Of a stretch of DNA of 55,580 nt, positions 39,750 to 46,846 are shown piece by piece. The DNA lies in contig DATBFX010000161.1 of assembly GCA_036558305.1 (NCBI GenBank), forward strand, positions 1-55,580, in the 5' to 3' direction. Made by a program: the position numbers and the translations under genes. Within the stretch, counting starts at the first letter, position 1. Each line of letters opens with the position of its first letter. The notes under the pieces were generated by a model that was not told the DNA's origin, searched no databases, and saw only the letters and a list, made by a program, of their open reading frames with translations. Source of the stretch: DATBFX01 sp036558305. GTDB taxonomy: Bacteria; Chloroflexota; Chloroflexia; Thermomicrobiales; UBA6265.

Positions 39750-42479
39750 ATGGACAATCGGGCGGGGCCATGGACACCGGACACCGGAGCGGCGGCGGGC
39801 GAGTCGGACTCGCTGTCGGCCACGGCGGCGGCGGCCGTGCTGGGCGTCAGCCAGCGCACGATCCGCCGCGCTATCGTCCGGGGCGACCTCGCCGCCACCA
39901 AGGATGCCGGTGTCTACCGCATCGCGCCCGCGGACCTCGCGGATTACGCGGCGCGGCGCCGGAGCGCCGGGTTGCCCCGCGCCCGCCCCCGTCCCGATCC
40001 GCCGCGGCTGCTCCCCTTCCCCGCGCGGGAGGACACGACCGCGTCCGGGCTCCCCCGCCCGCTCACGGCGCTGATCGGGCGGGAGCGCGAGTTGGCCGCC
40101 ATCCACTCTTTGCTCCGGCGCGACGATCGCCACGCCCAGGGGGCACCCGGTACCCGACTCCTGACCCTGACCGGTCCGGGCGGTGCCGGCAAGACTCGCC
40201 TCGCCGTTCGGGCGGCCGCGGACCTTGCTCCCCGCTTCGCCGGCGGTGTGGTCTTCGTCCCGCTCGCGGCGGTCGCCGCGGCCGACCTCGTCCCCTCCGC
40301 CGTCGCCCGTGCGCTCGGCGTCCGGGAGCACGGGGAGCGGCTCCTCGGCGACCGAGTGGCGGCGGCGGTGCGCGACCGGCGGTTGCTCCTGGTGCTGGAC
40401 AACATGGAGCACGTCCTCGCGGCGGGCACGTTCGTCGCCGGCCTGCTCGCGGCTTGCCCCGACCTGACGGTCCTTGCCACCAGTCGCACGCCGCTGCGCG
40501 TCTCCGGCGAGCAGCGATTCCCGGTGCCACCCCTGCCCCTCCCGGACCCCGCGACGGCGGCGACCGCCGCGGGCGTGGGCGACGCCGACGCCGTCCGCCT
40601 CTTCGTGCACCGGGCGCAGGCGGCTCGGCCCGACTTCGCGTTGACCGACGACAACGCGGGTGACGTGGCGGCGATCTGCCGGCGCCTGGACGGGCTGCCG
40701 CTGGCAATTGAACTGGCGGCAGCGCGCACCCCCATGCTGCCGCCGCAGGCCCTCCTCACCCGCCTGGAGCCGCGGCTCGCACTCCTGACGGGCGGGCCGC
40801 AGGACGCCCCCGCACGCCTCCAGACCATGCGCGACGCGATCGCCTGGAGCCACGACCTTCTGTCACCCGACGAGCAGGCCCTCTTCCGCCGCCTGGCCGT
40901 CTTCGCCGGCGACTTCACGCTGGAGGCGGCGGAGGCCGTCTGCGGACCGCAGGGGACAGGGGACGGGGGACAGGGGTCAGGAGTGAGAGTGCTTTCTGCC
41001 CCCTGCCCCCCGTCCCCTGTCCCCTCTGTCTTCGCGGGCATCTCGGCCCTGCTCGACCACAGCCTCTTACATCAGGAGGTGGGCGTCGGTGGGGAAGCCC
41101 GGTTCAGGATGCTGGAGACCATCCGCGCGTATGCCCTGGAACGGATGGAGGCGGCAGACGAGGCGACGGGTATCCGCGCCGCCCACGCCGCCTACTTCGT
41201 CGCGTTTGCCGAGCGGTACTACCCGTACCGCGTTGGGATGGGCGCACGCCACGCAGAGTGCCTCCGGCGCACCGAGGCCGACCTTCCAAACATCCGCGCG
41301 GCGCTCGCCCACCTGGCCGACACCGGTGACGCGACGGCCGTCCTGCGGCTGGCCGGCACGCTCGCCATATTCTGGTACCTCCGCGGCTACTTCGGCGAGG
41401 GCCAACGCTGGCTGGAATGGGCGCTGGCCCACGCCGACGCGGCCGCGAGCGCTGCGCGTGCCCGGGCCTTGCACGGCCTCGGATTGGTCCTGTATTACCT
41501 GGGCCACCACGAGCGGGCGACTCCCCTCGTAAGGACCAGCCTCGCCATCGCCGAGCAGCTCGACGACGCGGAACTCACGGCCCACGCGGTCCACCTGCTC
41601 GGTCTCATCGCGCACGCCGAACGCCGGTGGGACGAGGCGGGTCCGCTCCTGGAACGGGCCCTTGCCCTTTGGCGGGAGCTCGGCGTGGAATCGGTTATGG
41701 CGACCGCCCTCATGCTTCTGAGCGGCGTTGCCGCCGGGCTCGGCGACGCGGCGCTTGCCGCCAGGCACGCGAAGGAGTCGCTGGCAATCTGCCGTCGCCT
41801 GGGCGATGCCGCGGGCGCGGCCGATGCGCTCTGCCGGCTGGCGCAGTTGGCCCACACCCGTGGGGACGACCGGGCGGCGGTCGCGGCGTACCGCGACGCG
41901 CTCCGGCACTGGGTCGGGGTCGGGAATCGCTACGAGTTCGTCTGGGCGATTGCCGGTCTGGCCGCGATCGCCGCCGGGCACGGCCAGCCGGAGCGAGCGG
42001 CGATGCTCGCCGGTGCCTTCGACGCCCGCATCGAGGAGGTCGGCCTGTCCTCTGCCGCGGCCATCTTCGCGTACGTCGGCACCGCCCGCGACGAAGCCGA
42101 CGGCGCGCGCGACGCGCTCGGGGTGGAGCGGTTCGCCGCGCTGCGCGCCGTCGGCCGGGCGCTGACGCTCGCGGCGGCCGTCGCCGTGGCGGAGGCGGTC
42201 GCCGTCCCCGGTGCAGCCGAAGAGGCGACGACGCGGCATCGGCTGGCGCCGGGCGCGGAGGCGCTCACCGCCCGCGAGCGGGAGGTGCTGCGATTGTTGG
42301 CGGAGGGGCGGACCGACCGGGAGATCGCCGAGACGCTCTTCGTCAGCCGTCGCACCGTCAACGGCCACGTCGGCCACGTCCTCGCCAAGCTGGGCGTCCG
42401 CAGCCGGCGGGACGCCGTGGCACGGGCGCGGGAGCGGGGCTGGCTGCCGGGCGTCCCCGGGTCTCCCGGGTATACCTAG
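39750..42479 (+). CDS. Excisionase-type HTH fused to STAND ATPase and LuxR HTH
   Basis: 909 aa, third paralogue but with an extra N-terminal DNA-binding domain. Residues about 22-70 (SATAAAAVLGVSQRTIRRAI, then KDAGVYRIAPADLADYA) match an excisionase/MerR-like HTH. Then P-loop GPGGAGKTRLA near 142-149, Walker B LLLVLDNMEHV, GLPLAIELAAART, winged-helix LFRRLAVF, TPR-like repeats and a C-terminal LuxR HTH (LTAREREVLRLLAEGRTDREIAETL). Residues about 401-426 are encoded by an inverted octad-type repeat at the same homologous position as in the first two paralogues. ATG 39750 is chosen from the domain start; no clear ribosome-binding site is seen. Confidence 0.87.
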   Translation: MDNRAGPWTPDTGAAAGESDSLSATAAAAVLGVSQRTIRRAIVRGDLAATKDAGVYRIAPADLADYAARRRSAGLPRARPRPDPPRLLPFPAREDTTASGLPRPLTALIGRERELAAIHSLLRRDDRHAQGAPGTRLLTLTGPGGAGKTRLAVRAAADLAPRFAGGVVFVPLAAVAAADLVPSAVARALGVREHGERLLGDRVAAAVRDRRLLLVLDNMEHVLAAGTFVAGLLAACPDLTVLATSRTPLRVSGEQRFPVPPLPLPDPATAATAAGVGDADAVRLFVHRAQAARPDFALTDDNAGDVAAICRRLDGLPLAIELAAARTPMLPPQALLTRLEPRLALLTGGPQDAPARLQTMRDAIAWSHDLLSPDEQALFRRLAVFAGDFTLEAAEAVCGPQGTGDGGQGSGVRVLSAPCPPSPVPSVFAGISALLDHSLLHQEVGVGGEARFRMLETIRAYALERMEAADEATGIRAAHAAYFVAFAERYYPYRVGMGARHAECLRRTEADLPNIRAALAHLADTGDATAVLRLAGTLAIFWYLRGYFGEGQRWLEWALAHADAAASAARARALHGLGLVLYYLGHHERATPLVRTSLAIAEQLDDAELTAHAVHLLGLIAHAERRWDEAGPLLERALALWRELGVESVMATALMLLSGVAAGLGDAALAARHAKESLAICRRLGDAAGAADALCRLAQLAHTRGDDRAAVAAYRDALRHWVGVGNRYEFVWAIAGLAAIAAGHGQPERAAMLAGAFDARIEEVGLSSAAAIFAYVGTARDEADGARDALGVERFAALRAVGRALTLAAAVAVAEAVAVPGAAEEATTRHRLAPGAEALTAREREVLRLLAEGRTDREIAETLFVSRRTVNGHVGHVLAKLGVRSRRDAVARARERGWLPGVPGSPGYT
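40951..41025. repeat. Inverted (aggggac)-type array inside the LuxR gene
   Basis: Left arm 40951-40976 (aggggacaggggac and onward) pairs with about 41000-41025 (gtcccctgtcccct at its end), with one mismatch and a loop of about 23 nt. It is translated in frame as a Gly/Pro/Ser-rich linker between EAAEAVCG and the ISALLDHSLL segment. Confidence 0.9.
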
Positions 42480-42551
42480 TCGCCCGTCACCGGCACAATC
42501 GGGTATCCCGTACCGATGCGCCGGGCGGACGGCGGGTGCATGCTCGGTTCC

Positions 42552-42573
42552 ATCCCGTCCGAGCGGACGGGAT
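42552..42573 (+). terminator. Small hairpin after the HTH-STAND regulator
   Basis: Perfect inverted repeat atcccgtcc/ggacgggat around gagc, about 75 bp after the stop at 42479 and 37 bp before the next start. No T-tract; could be terminator or leader structure. Confidence 0.4.
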
Positions 42574-42609
42574 CGAGCCGACGGAGCGACATGAAAGACG
42601 AGGCATCCC

Positions 42610-43182
42610 ATGGCGACGTCGAACACCCGACCGTCCGTGTCCCGCCGCACCGCCCTCGCCGGTCTCGGCACCGGCGGACTCGGTCTGGCCCTCGCGGCCG
42701 GCAGCCGCGGCGCGGCCGCCCAGGACACGGCGAGCGAGATGGCCAAACACCCGATCGTCGGGGTCTGGATGGCGACGACCCGGACCGGCCCCGCGCCGAG
42801 CATCTTCTCCCCCGACGGTACCGTCACGATCGCGCGGCCGGTCACCCAGGCCGGGCCGCAGGGGGTGGTCTTCGTCAGCTCCGAGGTCGGGACGTGGGAG
42901 CCGACCAGTGCACGCGGCGTCCACTTCACCTCCGTCCATCTGCAGTCCGACGCGAACGGGACCTACACCGGCTCGGTCACGATCGACGGCCACCCGACCG
43001 TGAGCGAGGACGGCCAGACCTTCGTCGACGACTCGCCGGACTCGGGACCGACGATCCGGGACGCGGCGGGCAACGTGGTCGCCGCCCCGCGGGGCCAACC
43101 GCCCGTGACCGGCATCCGGATGGGCGTGGGCTCGCCCGGTTTCCCGGCGGGGACCCCGACGGCCGGCACCCCAACCGCGTAG
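42610..43182 (+). CDS. Tat-exported uncharacterised protein
   Basis: 190 aa. A clear twin-arginine leader (SRRTALAGLGTGGLGLALAAG, then GAAAQ) is followed by a beta-rich domain starting HPIVGVWMATTRT and FSPDGTVTIARP, similar to lipocalin-like secreted proteins of unknown role, and by a low-complexity tail of FPAGTPTAGTPTA. The WMATT...FSPDG pattern suggests a small beta-barrel that could bind a ligand outside the cell. The neighbouring HTH-STAND regulator is on the same strand. A terminator-like hairpin follows. Confidence 0.8.
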   Translation: MATSNTRPSVSRRTALAGLGTGGLGLALAAGSRGAAAQDTASEMAKHPIVGVWMATTRTGPAPSIFSPDGTVTIARPVTQAGPQGVVFVSSEVGTWEPTSARGVHFTSVHLQSDANGTYTGSVTIDGHPTVSEDGQTFVDDSPDSGPTIRDAAGNVVAAPRGQPPVTGIRMGVGSPGFPAGTPTAGTPTA

Positions 43183-43205
43183 CGGACGACGCGATCGAGC
43201 GCACG

Positions 43206-43234
43206 GACGGGCCGGGAACATTCCCCGGCCCGTC
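43206..43234 (+). terminator. Hairpin terminator after the Tat-exported protein gene
   Basis: 11-bp perfect stem (gacgggccggg at 43206-43216 with 43224-43234) and a 7-nt loop, 24 bp after the stop at 43180-43182. Downstream lies the GNAT gene start only 15 bp away. Confidence 0.65.
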
Positions 43235-43248
43235 CCGGTGTCCAAGCA

Positions 43249-44118
43249 TTGTGCGACGTGGGACCAGGTTCTCGGGAGGAGGTCGCCGCCGACTGGCGAG
43301 CGACGGAGCCGGACCACGACGCGCGGGTGGCCGTCCTGCCCGACGGCCGGGTCGTCGGTTGGGCGGCTCTCGCGGACCGCGGGTTGCACGCCGGGCTCCG
43401 CGGTCAGGCACACGTCCATCCCGACGTCGAGGGCAGGGGCGTCGCCGGCGTCCTGGTCCGCTGGACGGAGGAGCGCGCCGCCGGGCACGCGCCGCTCGCG
43501 CCGGAGGGGATCCGCGTCGTCCTCCACCACGAATGCCACGCGGAGGACGCGAGGGCGCGCGGGCTGTTCCGGGCGCTCGGGTACCGGGAGATCCGCCGCG
43601 TCTGGGGGATGCGGATCGGGCTCGACCCGGCCCATCCGCCGGCGGCGCCGGCCCGGCCGGACGGGATCGCGGTCCGGGCGGCGGCGGCGCAGGCCTTCCG
43701 CGATACCTGGGGCCACGTCCCGCGGACGTTCGAGCAGTGGGTCGGGGGCAAGAAGCGGCACGGTCACGACCCGGAGCTCTGGCTCTCGGCACTCGACGGC
43801 GACGAGATCGCTGGCGCACTCGCGGGCGCCATCCTCCCCCAGACGCGTGGTTGGATCCACACCGTCGCCGTCCGGCGGCCGTGGCGGCGGGGGTTGGCCA
43901 TGGCACTCCTGCGCGAGGCCTTCCGGCGCCTGGCCGAGCGGGGCGCGTCGACCGTTGCTCTCGGTGTCGACGCGACGAGTCCGACCGGCGCGACCAGGCT
44001 CTACGAGCAGGCCGGGACGCGGGTAACGCAGGAGTTCGTTGTCGACGAGAGGGAACTGCGGCCGGGTGTGGCGCCCGGTTGGGGGGAGGGGCGTGACGAG
44101 CGCCGCTCGGCGGGGTGA
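43249..44118 (+). CDS. Tandem GNAT N-acetyltransferase, apparently short at the N terminus
   Basis: 289 aa from TTG 43249. Two GNAT modules: the first retains VAVLPDGRVVGWAAL and HVHPDVEGRGVAGVLVRW (acetyl-CoA loop), the second has AGAILPQTRGWIHTVAVRRPWRRGLAMALLREAFRRL and ATRLYEQAGTRV. Full-length tandem GNATs normally carry about 35 more residues before the GPGSREEVAADW segment (a TLRPLTPADAE-type strand and helix), missing here because the preceding gene's hairpin is immediately upstream. It may be 5'-truncated and non-functional in its first module, or start differently. Substrate unknown. Confidence 0.7.
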   Translation: MCDVGPGSREEVAADWRATEPDHDARVAVLPDGRVVGWAALADRGLHAGLRGQAHVHPDVEGRGVAGVLVRWTEERAAGHAPLAPEGIRVVLHHECHAEDARARGLFRALGYREIRRVWGMRIGLDPAHPPAAPARPDGIAVRAAAAQAFRDTWGHVPRTFEQWVGGKKRHGHDPELWLSALDGDEIAGALAGAILPQTRGWIHTVAVRRPWRRGLAMALLREAFRRLAERGASTVALGVDATSPTGATRLYEQAGTRVTQEFVVDERELRPGVAPGWGEGRDERRSAG

Positions 44119-44259
44119 GTGGGGTCCGTTGCGGCGCGACGGGGCGGGGCAACGCCCGAATTCAAGCGGCGTGGGAGAGGAAATGGCACCTCGGCTGAGA
44201 GAGAATAGCGATCGAGAGAACTCGGTTGAGGAGGCGCATTCGGATGGGAGGTGCCGTTC

Positions 44260-45297
44260 ATGTCCGTCGCACCCGCGTCCACTCCGGTGTCGGGACCGCT
44301 CGCGCGGATCGCACCGGGGATCAAGATCGCGGCCCAGGTATCGCCGGAAGCGCCGGAGCAGGAGGTGCGCTTCGTTCGGCAGATGGGGGTCGAGCACGTC
44401 GTTCTCTGGACCGACGCCACGAAGTCCGGGCCGGAGTACTACGCCGATCGCAAGGCCTACTTCGGCGCGTACGGTCTGGAGGTGTACGGGTTCGGCAACG
44501 CGGACGTCCACAATCAGGACGCGATCGTGCTCGGTTTGGCGAATCGGGATGAGAAGATCGAGGAGTACCTGAGGCATCTCCGCGCGCTCGGTGCGGCCGG
44601 AATTCCGTACACGACGTACGCCCACATGCCGAACGGGATCTGGAGTACGGAGCGGGAGGAGACGCGCGGGGGCGCGTCCGCGCGGGCGTTCGACGAAGCA
44701 TCGGCCCGGTGCGGAATTTGGCATGGCCGGAGTTTTTGCCTGCCGTTGACGAACGGTCGCGAGTACGGCGAGGAGGAGGTCTGGGAGCATTTCGCCTCCT
44801 TCATTCGCCGGGCGGCGCGGGTGGCGGAGGAGGAGGGGGTCCTGATCGGGATCCACCCCGACGACCCGCCGATTTCGCGCATGGGCGGGGTTCCGCGCAT
44901 CTTCAGCACCTTCGCGGATTACAAGCGGGCGTTGGAGATCGCCGACAGTCCGAATGTCGGGGTCTGCCTCTGCGTCGGTTGCTGGTTGGAAGGCGGCGAG
45001 TTGTGGGGTGTGAACGCGGTGGAGGCGATCCGCTATTTCGGTGAGCGGCAAAAGTTATTCAAAGTCCACTTCCGCAACGTCGACGCGCCGCTCCCCCATT
45101 TCGTGGAAACGTTCGTCGACGACGGGTACGGCGACATGTACGCCATCATGCGGGCGCTGCAGGACGTAGGGTTCCGGGGTGTCGCGATTCCCGACCACAT
45201 CCCGCTGATGGGCGACGATCCCCGGCTCGGCACCGCGTTCACGATCGGGTACATGAAGGCGTTGCGCGACCGGGTGCAGGCGGAGGGAGGTCGTTAG
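44260..45297 (+). CDS. Mannonate dehydratase (UxuA)-like TIM-barrel protein
   Basis: 345 aa. Landmarks of the UxuA/xylose-isomerase-like barrel: GVEHVVLWTDA, GIPYTTYAHMPNGIW, LIGIHPDDPPISRMGG (metal-binding His and Asp), LFKVHFRNVDAPLPHF and AIPDHIPLMGDD near the C terminus. UxuA dehydrates D-mannonate to 2-keto-3-deoxygluconate in hexuronate breakdown, but divergent members may act on other sugar acids; no other hexuronate genes are nearby. ATG 44260 is chosen with GGGAGG at 44245-44250; GTG 44251 is too close to it. It converges with the beta-lactamase-fold gene. Confidence 0.85.
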   Translation: MSVAPASTPVSGPLARIAPGIKIAAQVSPEAPEQEVRFVRQMGVEHVVLWTDATKSGPEYYADRKAYFGAYGLEVYGFGNADVHNQDAIVLGLANRDEKIEEYLRHLRALGAAGIPYTTYAHMPNGIWSTEREETRGGASARAFDEASARCGIWHGRSFCLPLTNGREYGEEEVWEHFASFIRRAARVAEEEGVLIGIHPDDPPISRMGGVPRIFSTFADYKRALEIADSPNVGVCLCVGCWLEGGELWGVNAVEAIRYFGERQKLFKVHFRNVDAPLPHFVETFVDDGYGDMYAIMRALQDVGFRGVAIPDHIPLMGDDPRLGTAFTIGYMKALRDRVQAEGGR

Positions 45298-45348
45298 AGC
45301 CGGGTGGGCGAGCTCTCCTGGGAATGGTGGTCATCGGCGCCGTGTTGG

Positions 45349-45406
45349 GAGGGGTCCTTCGCTGGCGCTCAGGATGTTTAGACTGGACGCCAGCGAAGGA
45401 CCCCTC
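45349..45406. terminator. Bidirectional hairpin terminator between convergent genes
   Basis: Perfect 19-bp inverted repeat (45349-45367 with 45388-45406) around a 20-nt loop, followed by TTTT on the plus side. It lies between the convergent mannonate-dehydratase-like gene (stop 45297) and the serine hydrolase gene (stop 45446), as expected for a shared terminator. Confidence 0.85.
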
Positions 45407-45445
45407 TTTTCGCGATGGCTGCGACCGGAGTTACGGGTTATCCGC

Positions 45446-46657
45446 TCACGCCGCCTCCATCGCGAGCGCCGCCTGAACGACTTCGGCGAAGAGGGCGCTG
45501 ACGGTCTCGTCGACGCCGCCCGTGTTCGTGAGCAGTACGAGGGTGAGGTTGGCGTCGGCGAGCCGGAACATGCGGGCGCCGGCCCCGGGGCCGTCCCCCT
45601 CGTGCCCGAGGAGGTCGCCGTCGGGCATGTGGATGCGCAGCAGGCCCAACCCCCACTCGGCGCCTGGGTACTGCGACGGGACGAAGGTAAGCATCTCCTC
45701 GAGGGTCGCCGGCTGCAGCAGCTCGCCGCCGAACAGGGCCGCAGCGAACCGGGCCAAATCCCGCGTGGTCGACACCATCCCCCCGGCCGCCCCTGACGCC
45801 GAGGGGTGGGCGGCACTGGCGTTGACCAGGTCGCCGTCGACCAGGTGGTAGGCGTCCACCGCCCCTCCGGGCACCGGCTCGGTGGCGGCGAAGAAGGTGT
45901 CGGCCAGGTCCAGGGGCTTGGTGATCCGGGCGTGCAACTGCTCGGCGTAGCCTCGACCCGCCGCCTTCTCGACGACCAGGCCGAGCAGGACGTAGGCGGT
46001 GTTGGAGTAGTGTGAGCCTTCGCCGGGGGCGAAGTAAGGCGCGTGCTTGGCGCCGTCGGCGTAGGCGAGCAACTCCTGGGGCGTCCAGACGTGAGCCCAA
46101 TCCGCCTGCTCCCCGAAGTAGGCGTCCTGCCAGAACGGGCTGTCGTCGTCGAAGTAGTCGTAGACGCCGCTGGTGTGGTTGAGGAGCTGGCGGAGCGTGA
46201 TCCGGTCGACGTAGGGGATGCGCGCCACGACCGGGTCGTCGAGCCACCGGCTGATGGTGTCGTCCAGGGCAAGGACCCCCTCGTCGACCAGTTGCAGGAC
46301 GAGAACCGCGGTGAAGGTCTTGGTGACGCTGGCAATGCGCAGCCGATCCGCCGGCGTCAGCGGGGTCTGCCGTTCGCGGCTGGCGAGCCCGGCGGCTTGC
46401 TCGAAGACGACTTCGTCGCCGCGCTCGACGCGGAGGGCGACGCCGACCAGCCCGCGGTCGAGACCGGCCCGGAGCACCTCTTCCAGCGTCGCGGGCGGCG
46501 CGCCCGACGTCGGCGTCGCCGCTTGGGTGTTCGGAATCATGGTCCTAGCCCCTGCTGGTCTACCCAGAATCGGGGCGACGAGAGCCAAGCTCGCAGCAGC
46601 GGCTGCGTTGGAGAGCAGACAACGGCGTGACAGCCCATTCTCGTTGGCACAACGCAT
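45446..46657 (-). CDS. Tat-exported beta-lactamase-fold serine hydrolase
   Basis: 403 aa. A twin-arginine leader (LSRRCLLSNAAAAASLALVAP) directs export. The class C beta-lactamase/DD-peptidase motifs are complete: SVTK (IASVTKTFTAV), YSN (GSHYSNTAYVLLGL) and HEG (DLLGHEGDGPGAG) at the third active-site position; LLNHTSGVYDY is also typical. It could be a D-aminopeptidase, DD-carboxypeptidase or esterase acting in the envelope; a true beta-lactamase role is unproven. Unlike the damaged homologue at 23777-24802 it is intact. Confidence 0.9.
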   Translation of the reverse strand: MRCANENGLSRRCLLSNAAAAASLALVAPILGRPAGARTMIPNTQAATPTSGAPPATLEEVLRAGLDRGLVGVALRVERGDEVVFEQAAGLASRERQTPLTPADRLRIASVTKTFTAVLVLQLVDEGVLALDDTISRWLDDPVVARIPYVDRITLRQLLNHTSGVYDYFDDDSPFWQDAYFGEQADWAHVWTPQELLAYADGAKHAPYFAPGEGSHYSNTAYVLLGLVVEKAAGRGYAEQLHARITKPLDLADTFFAATEPVPGGAVDAYHLVDGDLVNASAAHPSASGAAGGMVSTTRDLARFAAALFGGELLQPATLEEMLTFVPSQYPGAEWGLGLLRIHMPDGDLLGHEGDGPGAGARMFRLADANLTLVLLTNTGGVDETVSALFAEVVQAALAMEAA

Positions 46658-46846
46658 CGTGAAACTCCTTCTTGTGGGATGGAACGGCCCTCGGTCGGCG
46701 GCCGGAGGGTGGTCGGAGCCCGGATGTCACCGGGCACGGCTCGATGGTGCCCGCCCGCACCGCGACCGGCATCGTCTCGACGACGTGATCGAGGTACGTA
46801 TTTCGAGGAACGACGACCGGCGGGATTACGCGCGTAACGGCGGTCC

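Noticed and set aside
42487..45051. An 854-codon open frame on the minus strand opposite the Tat protein, GNAT and mannonate-dehydratase-like genes
   Set aside because: Composition is Arg/Pro/Gly-rich with no domain, and it mirrors three well-supported plus-strand genes; long antisense frames are common at this G+C content.
45349..45406. Terminal inverted repeats of a transposon
   Set aside because: The arms enclose only 20 bases, lie between convergent genes and are followed by TTTT, fitting a terminator.
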